NCBI GenBank assembly: GCA_963965975.1
Contig: OZ014418.1
Span: forward strand, 4,290,775 to 4,354,774
Length of the DNA stretch: 64,000 nt
Origin: Xestospongia bergquistia
Lineage: Eukaryota > Porifera > Demospongiae > Haplosclerida > Petrosiidae
Direction: 5' to 3'
Shown: positions 1 through 11,000 of the stretch, in pieces
How positions within the stretch are numbered: position 1 is the first letter of the stretch
Layout of the letters: the number at the start of each line of letters is the position of its first letter
Made by a program: the position numbers and the translations under genes
Notes under the pieces: model-generated
What the model was told of the DNA's origin: nothing
Databases searched by the model: none
What the model saw: only the letters and a program-made list of their open reading frames with translations

Positions 1-912
1 CTACTGTGTCCTAAAGTAACTAATGTAAACTGTCCAATCTACTGTGTCCTAAGGTAATTGTTCCATCTACTATATTCTAGCATAACTGTCTCATCTACTG
101 TGTTCTAAGCTAACTGTTCCATCTCCTGTGGTCTAAAGTAATTATCCAATCTACTATGCTCTAATGTAACCGTTCAATTTACCGTGTTCTCATCTAACTC
201 TCTGATCTAATGTGTCCTAAAGTAATTTTCCTATCTACTGTGTTCCAATGTAACTGTCCTATCTACTGTGTTCTAAGGTTTGTGTCCTAAAGTAATTGTC
301 CCTTCTACTGTATTCTAATGTAACTGTCCTATCTACTGTGTTCTAATGTAATTCTCCTGTCTACTGTCTCCTATTGTAACTGTTCTGTCTACTGTGTCCT
401 AATGTAACAGTGCTATCTACTGTGTTCTAATATAACTGTGTCCGGTTGACTACATTCTGATATAACTGCCCCTTTTACTGTGTTCTAATGTAACTGTCCT
501 GTCTACTGTGTCCTATGTAACTCTCCTGTCCACTGTGCCCTAATGTAAATGTCCCATCTACTATGTTCTAATATAACTGTCCCATTTACTGTGTTCTAAT
601 ATAACTGTCCTGTTTACTGTGTCCTAATGTAACAGTGCTATCTACTGTGTTCTAATGTAACTTTCCCGTCTGCTGTGTTCTAAACTAATTGTCCCATCTC
701 ATTTGTTCTAATATAACTGTCCTATCAATTGTGTTCTAATGTAACCTTAACATGTACTGTGTCCTAATGTAGCACTCCTATTTATTCTGTAACTGTTGTA
801 TCTACTGTGACCTAATGTAACTGTCCTTTTTATTGGATTCTAATATAACTGTCCCATCTGCTGTGTTCTAATATAACTGTCCCTGTACTGTCTCCTGTGT
901 CCTAATGTAATT
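1..912. repeat. Satellite A array, left (28-bp minisatellite)
   Basis: Tandem copies of a degenerate unit of about 28 bp, readable as CTACTGTGTCCTAATGTAAC followed by TGTCCCAT. Variants include TGTTCTAATG, CCTGT for CCCAT, and units with small deletions. The array runs off the left window edge. It matches 49959-50868 almost base for base, so it belongs to the long duplication. No ORF runs through it. Confidence 0.95.
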
Positions 913-1178
913 ATTTTGAGAATAATAGGCCATTAAATGATGTATTTTCATCATATCAGGCCATTAAATGATGTATTTCGAGCATATTAGGCTATTAAAA
1001 GATGTATTTTGAGCATATTAGGCTATTAAAAGATGTATTTTGAGCATATTAGGCTATTAAAAGATGTATTTTGAGTATATTAGGCTATTAAAAGATGTAT
1101 TTTGAGAATATTAGGCTATTAAAAGATGGAATTTGAGCATATTAGGCTATAAAAAGATGGATTTTGAGCATAATAGGC
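913..1178. repeat. 31-bp VNTR, 8 units
   Basis: Eight tandem units of 31 bp built on TTTTGAGCATATTAGGCTAT followed by TAAAAGATGTA. The first two units carry GGCCATTAAATG instead of GGCTATTAAAAG. The paralogous place at 50870-50980 has three units. The 155-bp difference is exactly five units, so this is a length-variable locus. Confidence 0.92.
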
Positions 1179-1189
1179 CAAGAAGGAAG

Positions 1190-1320
1190 AATGAGAGGTG
1201 GAAGGGTGGGCGGACGGCAATACAGTACCACCTCCACGTGGTGTCGTCTGGAGCATCATAGATATCAACTATGATGTACTGAGAGTACTGTCAATCCTCA
1301 GCTCATTCTTTTTTAAACTG
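1190..1320. other. GC-richer segment with short inverted repeats
   Basis: A locally G+C-richer patch between the VNTR and AT-rich DNA. It contains the palindrome CCACGTGG and a perfect stem CATCATAG/CTATGATG with loop ATATCAA at about 1253-1275. The right copy at about 51000-51120 has one stem mismatch (ATATGATG). It could be an RNA hairpin or just a structured remnant; no RNA family was recognised. Confidence 0.3.
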
Positions 1321-3149
1321 TAGTAGCTCTGTAGTTTGACTAGTAGAATCTAAAGTTTGAAATTGTGATGGCATAAAATTCTATCAATACCATAGCACAT
1401 GTGGCCAGCCTCATATTTTTAATGTTTCTTTTACAGTTATACTAATGCCTCTTTTTTAATTGGTTTGCTTTATTCTTTGTTCTTTTTTTCCTTTTTTAAC
1501 AATTTGTACAGTTTCTGTTATTGTTGGAGAATGAAAATGCTTGTTGACACTGAATGCAAAAGGTTTCTTTGAGATATTGCCTGACCTTTGTATATTTTAA
1601 ACACTATTTCAACGGCTGTTAAATAATCCAAGCCATTTCTCACTAACATACATGCTTAGCAAACATATATTGAGTCAGATGTCAAATTCAACTTGAATGA
1701 GGTATATATATTACATATATATTAAATGTAATTGCTTACATTTTCTATAGAACCTTCCTAATTAGAGTATGTCTAAAAGCTTGTGGCAGTGAGCTATTAC
1801 AGTTCTGCAGTATATCAGCATGCTTTGCTACGTAAAAGGTACAATAATATTGTGTTAGTATATTTCTTTCCTTGTTAGGATTTAACAAAATTTTACTATC
1901 CATTTTACTTCCCTATAGACCTATAGTGGTGTATATGGTACAGAAAAAAACATTCTCGCTGATACACTGGTTTTATGACTGTTAAGATTAATTGGTTGTT
2001 TTAACTGATTCTAAATCACTTAGATTCCTTTTTTCCAAAGATTGTTAATTTCTCTGGAACTTTGCTGCAGTTTGTGTACTTTAACAAATGACTTCTCAGA
2101 AAAAGGATATATTATATGTGTTGTCTATTATAAACTATATAGTATAGTGCTTGGATTTATACAATGATGAAGACACTCTTTTCAGTGGCAATCATTATGT
2201 TACTGTTTGTGCTGTCAAGATAGTAGGATGTACCATCAAGTATATACTACAAGAACTTGTAACCTGCCCATCATGACCACTTTTTGATTTAGTCAATTTA
2301 TTTGATCTTAATGTGTTATTTTTTGTTACATTCTCCACATAAAATTGTATACAGTTGTAACAGATTACATAGTAACATTTGTTGTACACAAAGGCCAGTA
2401 TCTATGAAAATTTTGTCTTAAGCTATTAAGATAATTAAACAATGGTCATTTTTTATAGTTGTGATACTACTCTACAGTATCTATTTCAGTAATATATATA
2501 TGACTATGGTTTCTAATCTAATGACTATCTGCAGTCAGCATTATTAGAAGTTAACAAGATGTGTTAGTATCTTGTTTTCATACAAAATGGGAAGTTGCGT
2601 CAGGCAAATTCATCAAGATTATTATTATTATTATTATCATTATTATGATTGTATACAAAATAATAACATTTATATAGTTTATGAATTTTGTTTTGTGTAG
2701 AGTAGTAGAAAACTTAATAGAAACGTAGGCACTAGAGACATTTAAACTGTTAAACAGAAATTTGAAGGTTGGAAAGAGAGGGCAGATCAGTTGTCTGGTA
2801 AAACTTAAATGCATTCAGGTTCTCTTACAACAGACGCAAAAAGACAAATAGTTTATGGAACAATCACTAAACCATCATCTTGAGGTTAGATTCTCTAAGT
2901 AAAATCACATTAATTTAATAACTTAATGTTTATTAGTTGGTTATCTTGGAAAGTAACGCTAACATCTTTAAATAGAGGAAGGTCAGAAGAAGTTAAAAAG
3001 ATCTTCAAAATTTGAGAGTTGAAATGGATGTCAGGTCTGAGAGAGGACACATACTTTGGAAAGTAATGCTCAATTTACTTCCTTTCTTTGTCTTTCTTTC
3101 TCTATTGTTTGTTATACAATGTACAGTTATTAAAACTTGTATTACAGGG
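1321..3149. other. AT-rich non-coding segment, left copy
   Basis: No supported gene apart from a tiny hydrophobic frame at 2164-2223. It contains an ATT-type trinucleotide run near 2611-2648 and a short (TA)n at about 2490-2502. It is collinear with 51122-54047, which additionally carries a 177-bp segment, a longer (TA)n and an 840-bp transposon. The undisturbed target of that transposon is GTTTCT at 2509-2514. Confidence 0.7.
2164..2223 (+). CDS. 19-residue hydrophobic peptide candidate
   Basis: ATG ATG AAG start followed by a hydrophobic stretch (ATIIMLLFVL-like character: V-A-I-I-M-L-L-F-V-L at residues 8-17) and a TAG stop. It looks like a bare secretion-signal or membrane peptide. The copy at 51966-52025 encodes the same 19 residues and differs only by a synonymous Ile codon (ATC/ATT). 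A frame this short is easily chance, and no downstream exon could be attached with confidence. Confidence 0.18.
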   Translation: MMKTLFSVAIIMLLFVLSR

Positions 3150-3256
3150 TTTGAGTCACTATGTCAGGTTGAAGGAGTTTGATGTACCTGGTCATAATTA
3201 TGTTGGAAATATTGTATTAAGATGTGAAAGAAGTCACTGTAGAAGCTGATACTATT
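3150..3256 (+). pseudogene. Host-gene exon relic (E1), left copy
   Basis: After an acceptor-like TATTACAG the frame reads FESLCQVEG, then a 2-base deletion shifts it, then VPGHNYVGNIVLRCERSHC in another frame. The same peptide block without the deletion is present at 16727-16782 (FELICRVEGRFDVPGND), which identifies the shift. The same deletion is present in the right copy at 54048-54154, so the exon was broken before the 50-kb duplication. The parent protein was not recognised. Confidence 0.55.
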
Positions 3257-3272
3257 AGTGTACTGTCTAGAA

Positions 3273-3275
<3 letters not shown>

Positions 3276-3303
<28 letters not shown>
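3276..3303. repeat. (CT)n microsatellite forming a splice polypyrimidine tract
   Basis: A CT dinucleotide run ending directly in TAG, the apparent acceptor of the next exon relic. The same arrangement is seen in the right copy (about 54174-54201). Confidence 0.9.
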
Positions 3304-3304
<1 letters not shown>

Positions 3305-3305
3305 G

Positions 3306-3412
3306 CCTACTTTTAATTCGCAACTCAGTACTAAACTCAGCAAGTCAATGGTTAGCATTAAAAGTGATAACAAAGCTCAAGAAAGCTTTGCATTATGAAA
3401 TTTCAGAACCTT
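3306..3412 (+). pseudogene. Host-gene exon relic (E2), left copy
   Basis: Open frame between (CT)nTAG and a GTTAGC donor-like site. It reads LLLIRNSVLNSASQWLALK followed by [16 protein letters not shown], helical in character. The right copy (54204-54310) keeps the frame with a few changes (L to P, S to N, one synonymous Leu). Not recognised as a known family. Because neighbouring exons are broken it is scored as part of a pseudogene. Confidence 0.45.
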
Positions 3413-3416
3413 GTTA

Positions 3417-3482
3417 GCATGGATGGATGGACGAATGGATGGATAGATGGACAATGGATGGATAGATGGATGAAATCAGCAA
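3417..3482. repeat. GGAT-type tetranucleotide tract
   Basis: Degenerate (ATGG/GATG)n run inside the presumed intron before the next exon. The right copy is 16 bp longer here (54320-54395), which is ordinary microsatellite length change. Confidence 0.85.
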
Positions 3483-3687
3483 TGAAGAGTGAGATAAAAT
3501 ATATTTTTGCCTTTTAGCTGACATACTTAAGAGTCATCTTCAAAGAGTAATTCAATTAAAATTAGATGCTGCTCTGGACATGATGTTTTCCCTTGTATAC
3601 AAGAAATCAACAACTTAGACTCTCTTCATCTGATTTCGAGTTCTTACAACCATCACCAGATCAACCATCAGAAATGATACAATTAAC

Positions 3688-4598
3688 TAGTGTTGTTTTA
3701 GTAAGTACGTACAGTTTTAGTTTTAGTTATAGTAATTTCACTAAATTGATCATGATTTTAGTTAAACTTTTATTAAATTTACAAAATGTAAATGAATTTT
3801 AGTCATAGTTAGCATAATTGTTTTAGTTTTAGTTTTAGTTATATTTTGATAGTTTGCTTGGGACTTTGTACGATATGTCTATCTAATGCACTAAATCCTT
3901 GAACTACTCTTGGCTTTCAACAATGCTATATGGCAGACTTGTGCTTCCAATGAAAATTGCCAGCTTTTTTGGTAATCTTCTTACATTTTTCACTCTTCAT
4001 ATCATACATCTTTTTCCCAACACATTCTGTCAAAGACAGTTGTCTTTCAGTCTCAGAGCGTTTGTAAAGATGATGTTGCTGCTTCTGATGAGCTTTCTCA
4101 TTTTTCTCCTTCTCCATTTTTTCCAGTTCCTTTAAAATATCAGGGTGGTGTTTTCTCAAATGGTTTTACAGATTACTCGTGAACTTTTCATTTACTTTGG
4201 CTCCACACTCGTGAATTTTTCCATCACCATCAATATTAAAAATACACCTGCTATAGCATTCAGCTTTATCAAAACAAAAGCAGTCCCAAATCAATCTTTG
4301 GGACGACCTAGACCCATTGTTGATTTAGAAGCACTAGCACTAGCTATCTTGGCATAATGGAAGCTGATGCATGTGCTGAATAAGTGTGACTATCAACTAT
4401 TCAAGCTCAACGAAGTATTAAATTGCTCATATCCATTGTGTAAAATTTGATGTTCACTAAAATGTCCAAGAATATTAGTTTTATTTAAAGTAAGTTTGTG
4501 CAAAATAGATTTAGTTATTTTTAGTTATAGTTAACTAAATGATTTAGGCTTACTAAAATGGATTTTATTTTTAGTTATAGTTAACTAAAACAACGCTA
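3688..4598 (-). mobile_element. hAT-family DNA transposon remnant, 911 bp, left copy
   Basis: Terminal inverted repeats TAGTGTTGTTTTAGT (left) and TAGCGTTGTTTTAGT (right, reverse complement), 14 of 15 identical. They are flanked by a perfect 8-bp target duplication CAATTAAC at 3680-3687 and 4599-4606. The 8-bp duplication and the BED-type transposase remnant inside (4360-3845, minus strand) place it in the hAT superfamily. TTTTAGTTATAG motifs repeat near both ends, as is common in subterminal binding regions. The same insertion, 61 bp shorter, is at 54602-55451. Confidence 0.93.
3845..4360 (-). pseudogene. hAT transposase fragment: BED zinc finger and following region
   Basis: The minus-strand frame shows a BED finger: IWDCFCFDKAECYSRC, then KFTSNL, an in-frame stop where Lys or Ile is usual, then NHLRKHHPDIL. 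The likely ligands are the Cys pair in AECYSRC and the His pair in HLRKHH. A charged KELEKMEKEKNEK linker follows, then SIVESQE-stop-FKDLVH near 3880-3850, a segment typical of hAT transposases just after the BED region. Several stops and loss of everything downstream (the DDE catalytic core and the dimerisation domain) make it non-functional. The usual protein is 500-700 residues; about 170 codons remain. Confidence 0.88.
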
Positions 4599-4931
4599 CA
4601 ATTAACATTACCAAATTGGATCCCTAACCCCCATGCTATGTTCTTTTATCTCCTTCAACACCTTACCAATACATATCTCCCTCCTCAGTACACTGTATTT
4701 AAAAAGAGTCACTCCACTTCTCTTCATACTCCTCCCAATCTCTCAGAAGTTCTAAAAATGTTAATCTTACCTACTGATGTACACCAAGAGTTTCTCTATA
4801 CAACCTGTAACAAGAGGAAGAGGTATGTCTATATCAAACATGTACACGTACATGTAAAGTAAGTGTAATTATCCATTCATCTATCACTCTATTAATCTGT
4901 ACATCCACTCTATTGATCCATCTATTCATAT

Positions 4932-5050
4932 GTATGGTACTCGTATCTGCCAGTCTGTTTTCACCCAAGAGGACTGTCCTTCCTCCTTTACCCAGTCTTT
5001 TCCTTCCTATAATGCTCTCTGATCCTCCAATCCTTGAAGAATCAATACTT
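4932..5050 (+). pseudogene. Host-gene exon relic (E4) ending at satellite B, left copy
   Basis: Reads YGTRICQSVFTQEDC then SSFTQSFPSYNAL and a stop. The paralogous exon at 16849 is preceded by CATTCATAG, a good acceptor. Here the corresponding bases are CATTCATAT, so the acceptor AG is lost in both left and right copies. The sequence passes straight into satellite B at about 5050, so the array replaced the rest of the exon and its intron. Confidence 0.45.
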
Positions 5051-8000
5051 GTAGATCAGGTATCAGTTGTAAGAATCGTGTTAATGTCAGTGTGTAGTAG
5101 ATCATATATCAACATGAGTAAATCAGATCTCAGTGTTGGATCAGATATCAGTTTATGTTAAATCAGATGTTAGTGTGAAGAATCATGTTGATATCTTTTT
5201 GCAGTAGGTCAAATACCAACATGAGTAAATCAGATCTCAGTGTCAGATGATATCAATGAAAGAATTATGTTGATGTCAGTGTGTGGTAGATCAGGTATGA
5301 AGAGACATTAGATCAGGTATCAGTGTTAAGAATCATGTAGATGTGTGTCTGTAGTAGATCAGATAACAACAAGAGTAAATCACATCTCAGTGTTTGATCT
5401 GGTATCAATGTTAGTGTCAGATCATATATTAACATGAGTAATCAGATCTGTATTAGATCAGACGTTAGTATTAAGAATCATGTTGATGTCTGTTTGCAGT
5501 AGATCAGATATCAACATGAGTAAATCAGATCTCAGTGTTAGATCAGATGTCATAGTCAATGTCAGATGAGATATGTGTGTTAAGAATCAAGTTGATATCT
5601 GTGTGTAATACATAATATATCAACATAAGCAAATCAAATCTCATTATAGATCAGATGTTAGTATTAAGATTCGTGTTGATGTATGTTTGCAGATCACATA
5701 TCAACATGAGTAAATCAGATCTCAGTGTTAGATAAGATATCATACTCAGTGTCAGATGAGATATTAGTGTTAAGAATCACGTTGTCACTGTAGTAGATCA
5801 TATATCAACATGAGTAAATCAGATCTTGGTGTTAGATCAGAATATCAGTTTATGTTAAATCAGATGTTAGTGTGAAGAATCATGTTGATGTCTTTTAGCA
5901 ATAGGTCAAATATCAACATGAGTAAATCAGATCTCAGTGTCAGATGAGATATCAGTGATAAGAATTATGTTGATGTCAGTGTGTAGTAGATTAAGTGTCA
6001 AGAGATGTTAGATCAGGTATCAGTGTTAAGAATCATATAGATGTCTGTCTGTAGTAGATCAGATAACAACAAGAGTAAAGCACATGTCAGTGTTAGATCA
6101 GGTATCAATGTTAGTGTCAGATTATATATCAACACGAGTAAATCAGATCTGTTAGATCAAATGTTAGTATTAGGAATCACGTTGAAGTCTGTTTGCAGTA
6201 GATCAGATCTAATCTCAGTATAGATCAGATGTTAGTATTAAGAATGGTGTTGATGTATGTTTGCAGATCACATATCAACATGAGTAAATCAGATCTCAGT
6301 GTTAGATCAGATATCAGAGTCAGTGTCAAATAAGATGTCAGTGTTAAGAATCAAGTTCATATCAGTGTTTTGTAGATCAGATATATAACGTGTTAGATCA
6401 GGTATCAGTGTTAACAATCGTATTGATCCCAGTGTGTAGATCATAAATCAACAGTAAGTCAGATCTCGGTGTTAAATCAGGTATCAGTGTTAGGAATCAG
6501 AAGAATCATGATAATGTCAGTGTGTAGTAGACCATATGTCAACATGAGTAAATTAAATCTGTGTTAGATCAGATGTTAGTATTAAGAATCATGTTGATGT
6601 ATGTTTGCAATAGATCACATATCAACACGAGTTATTCAGATTTCAATGTTAGATCAGATATCATAGTCAGTGTCATATAATATATCAGTGTTAAGAGTCA
6701 TGTTTATAACACTGTGTAGTAGATCATATATAAACACGTGTTAGATCAGGTATCAGTATTAACAATCGTATTGATCCCAGTGTGTAGATCAGAAATCAAC
6801 AGTAAATCAGATCTCGGTGTTAAATCAGGTATCAGTGTTAGGAATCAAAAGAATCATGTTAATGTCAGTGTGTAGTAGATTATATATCAACATGAGTAAA
6901 TCAGATCTCAGTGTTATATCAGATATCAGTTTGTGTTAAATCATGTTAGTGTTAAGAATCATGTTCATGTCTGTTTGCAGTAGATCAAACATCAACATGA
7001 GTTAATCAGATCTGTGCTAGATCAGATATCATAGTTAGTGTCAGATGAGATATCAGTGATAAGAATTATGTTGATCTCAGTGTGTTGTAGATCATATATT
7101 AACAGACGTTAAATCAGCTATCAGTGTTAAAAATCATTTCGACATCAGTGTTTAGTAGATCAGATAACAACAAGAGTAAATCAGATCTCGGTTTTTGATC
7201 AGGTATCAGTGTTAATGATCGTATTGATGTTAATATGTAGATCAGAAATCAACAAGAGTAAGTCAGAAATCGGTGTTAGATTAGGTAACACTGTTAAGAG
7301 TAATGTTAATGTCAGTGTGTATATATCAACATGAGTAAATCAGATTTCAGTGTTAGATCAGATATCACTTTTTGTTAAACCATATGTTGGTGTCTGTTTA
7401 AGTAGATAAGATATCAACATGAGCTAATCAGATTTCAATGTTAGGTCAGATATCATAGTCAGTGTCAGATAATATATCAGTGTTAAGAATCATATTTATA
7501 TCACTGTGTAGTAGATTAAATATAAACATGTGTTAGATCAGGTATCAGTGTTAACAATCGTGTTGATGTCAGTGTAGATCAGATATCAACAAGAGTAAAT
7601 CAGATATTAGTGTTAGATCAGGTATCAGTGTTAAGAATCCTGTTAATTTCATTGTGTAGTAGATCAGAAGTCAAGAGTAAATCAGATCTCTGTGTTAGAT
7701 CAGGTATCAGTGTTAAAAATTATAAGAATCAAGATTTTGTCAGCGTGTAGTAGATTATATATAAACATGAGTAAATCAGATCGCGGTGTTAGATCAGATA
7801 TCAGTTTGTGTTAAATCAGATGTTAGTGTTAAGAACTATATTGATGTCTGTTTGCAGTAGATCAAATATCATCATGAGTAAATCACATCTCAGTGTTAGA
7901 TCAGATATCATAGTGTCAGATGAGATATCACTGATAAGAATTATGTTGATAAGATATCAACAGATGTTAGATCAGATATCAGTGTTAAGAACTATGTTGA

Positions 8001-11000
8001 TATCAGTGTGTAGTAGATGAGATAACAATGAGTAAATGAGATCTCGGTGTTAGATCAGGTATGAGTGTTAAGAATCCTGTTAATGTCAGTGTGTAGTAGA
8101 TCATATATCAACTTGAATAAATCAGATCTGTGTTAGATCAAACGTTAATATTAAGAAACATGTTGATGTCTGTTTGCAGTAGATCAGATATCAACATGAG
8201 TAAATCAGATCTAAATGTTAGATCAGATGTCATAGTTACTGTCAGATGAGATATAAGAGGTAGCAATTATGTTGATGTCAGTGTGTAGTATATCAGATAT
8301 CAACAGATGTTAGATCAGGTATCAGTGTTAGGAATTTTGTTGATGTCAGTGTGTAGTAGATGAGATATCAGCAAGAGTAAATCAGATCTCAGTGTTAAAT
8401 CAGATATCTGTTTATATTAAATCAGATGCTACTGTGATGAATCATGTTGATGTTTTTTTGCAGTAGGTCAATTATCAACATGAGTAAATCAGATTTCAGT
8501 GTTAGATTAGACATCAAAGTTAGTGTCAGATGAGATATCAGTGTTAAGAATCATGTTCATATCAGTGTGTAGTAGATCACATATAAACATCAGGTATTAG
8601 TGCTAACAATTGTGTTGAAGTTAGTGTAGATCAGATATCAACAAGAGTAAATCGGATATTGGTGTTTGATCAGGTATCAGTGTTAAGAATTGTGTTAATG
8701 TAAGTGTGTAGTAGATCAGATATCAACACGAGTAAATCTGATCTCAGTGTTAGATGAGATATCATAGTGTCAGAATAGATACGAGCGTTAAGAATCATGT
8801 TGATCAACATGAGTAAATCAGATCTCAGTGTTAGATCAGTTGTTACTGTTTAGTGTCATGCTGATGTCTGTTTGCAGTAGATCAAATATCAACATGAGTA
8901 AACCAGATCTCAATGTTAGATCAGATATCAAAGTTAGTGTCAGATGAGATATCAGTGATAAGAATTATATTGATGTCAGTATGTAGTAGATCAGATATCA
9001 ACAGATGTTTGATCGGGATCAGTCTTAAGAATCGTGTTAAATTCAGTGTGTAGTAGATAATATATAAGCATGAGTAAATCAGATCTCAGTGTTAGATCAG
9101 GTGTTAGTGTTAAGAATCATGTTGATGTCTGTTTGCAGTAGATCAAATATCAACATGAGTAAATCAGATCTCAGTGTTAGATGAGATATCATAGTTAGTG
9201 TCAGATGAGATATCCGTGTTAAAAATCATGATGATCTCAGTGTGTAAATCAGATATAAACAGACGTCAGTATTGAATTGTGTTAATGTAAATGTGTAGTA
9301 GATCGATATCAACGTAAGTGAGATCTCACTTTTTGATGAGATATGATTGCCAGTGTCTCATGAGATATCAGTGTTAATAATCATGTTGATGTCAGTGTGT
9401 AGTAGATCAGATGTCAACAGGTGTTAGATCATATATCTGTGTTAAGAGTCATATTGATGTCAGTGTGTACATCAGAAATCAAGAGTAAATCAGTCTCGGT
9501 GTTAAATCAGGTATCAGTGTTAGGAATCATAAGAATCATGTTAATGTCAGAGTGTAGTAGATCATATATCAACATGAGTAAATCAAATCACAGTGTTAGA
9601 TCAGGTGTTAGTGTTAAGAATCATGTTGATGTCTGTTTGCAGTAACTCAAATATCAGATCTCAATGTTAGATGAGATATAGTTAGTGTCAGATGAGATAT
9701 CAGTGTTAAAAATCATGATGATCTCAATGTGTAAATCAGATATAAACAGACATCATATTGAATTGTGCTAATGTAAGTGTGTAGTAGATCGTATATAAAC
9801 ATAAGTAAGTGAGATCTCAGTGTTTGATCAGATATGATTGTCAGTGTCTCATGAGATATCAGTGTTAAGAATCATGTTGATGTCAGTGTGTAGTAGATCA
9901 GATGTCAACAGGTGTTAGATCATTTATCTGTGTTAAAATCATGTTGATGTCAGTGTGTAGATCAGAAATCAAGAGTAAATCAGATCTCGGTGTTAAATCA
10001 GGTATCAGTGTTAGGAATCATAAGAATCATGTTAGTGTCAGTGTGTAGTAGATCATATATCAACATGAGTAAATCAGATCTCAGTGTTAGATCAGGTGTT
10101 AGTGTTAAGAATCATGTTGATGTCTGTTTGCAGCAGATCAGATATCAACATGGGTAAATGATCAGGTCTTAGTCTTAAGAATCATGTTGACGTCTGTCTG
10201 TAGTAGATCAGATAACAACTAGAGTAAATCAAATCTCGGTGTTGGATCAGGTATCAGTGTTAAGAATCCTGTTAATGTCAATAAGAGATATCAGTGTTAA
10301 GAATCATGTTGATATCAGTGTGTGGTAGATCAGGTATTAGTGTTAAGAATTGTGTTGATGTCAGGCTGTTGTAGATAAGATATCTACAAGAGTAAATCAG
10401 ATCTAAGTATTAAATCAGGTATTAGTGTTAAGGATTGTCTAAATATCAATCCTTATTAAATCATACATCAATAATGGGTAATTCTGACCATAGTGTTAGA
10501 TCAGATATCAGTTTTTCTTAAATCAGATATTAGTGTTAATAACCATGTTGATATCTGTTTCCAGTAGATCAGACATAAACATGAGTAAAAAAGATCTCAC
10601 TGTTACATCAGATGTCATAGTCAGTGGCAGATGAGATATCAATGTTAAGAATCGTGTTGATATCAGTGTGTAGTTAATCAGATAGCAATATGAGTGAGTC
10701 AGATCTCAGTGTTAGATCAGGTATCATAGTCAGTGTTAGATCAGATATCAGTATTAAGAACGTTGATGTCTTTGTGTAGATCAGATATCAAAATTAGTAA
10801 TTTAGATCTCAGTGTTAATTCAAATTTCAGTATCAGATTAGATATCAGTGTTAAGAATCATGTTAATGTGAGTGTGTAGATTATATATCAACATGAGTAA
10901 ACCAGATGTCAGTTTTAACTCTGATATAAGTTTGTGTTAAATCAGATGTTAGTGTTAAGAATTATGTCGATGTCTGTGTTGTAGATCAGATATAAACAAG

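Larger units (their letters stand above)
3518..4858 (+). pseudogene. Host-gene exon (E3) interrupted by a hAT element, left copy
   Basis: The exon starts after CCTTTTAG at 3517 and ends before GTAAGTG at 4859. It reads ADILKSHLQRVIQLKLDAA onward, meets a frameshift and stop near 3595-3610, then continues as LRLSSSDFEFLQPSPDQP. The hAT element 3688-4598 sits inside. Counting one copy of its 8-bp target site, the frame before it (to 3687) joins the frame after it (from 4607) in phase, giving an open stretch to 4858 that includes NLSEVLKMLILPTDVHQEF. In the last part, left and right copies differ by two synonymous changes and one Arg/Lys change, weak evidence of past coding constraint. The parent protein was not recognised. 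Confidence 0.6.

Noticed and set aside
1-912. 28-bp periodic repeats resembling a CRISPR array
   Set aside because: There are no unique spacers: units are directly adjacent and drift gradually, and the DNA is clearly eukaryotic. It is a minisatellite.
913-1178. TTAGGC words resembling nematode-type telomere repeat
   Set aside because: TTAGGC occurs once per 31-bp unit and is never tandem, so it is part of the VNTR and not a telomere.
4145-4357. Plus-strand 70-codon ORF in the hAT element
   Set aside because: Antisense to the BED zinc-finger remnant, which shows recognisable motifs on the minus strand.
6041-9645. Short ORFs in satellite B encoding MSKSDLSVRSD-like peptides
   Set aside because: They are translations of the repeat, start and stop at random monomer variants, and are not conserved between collinear copies.
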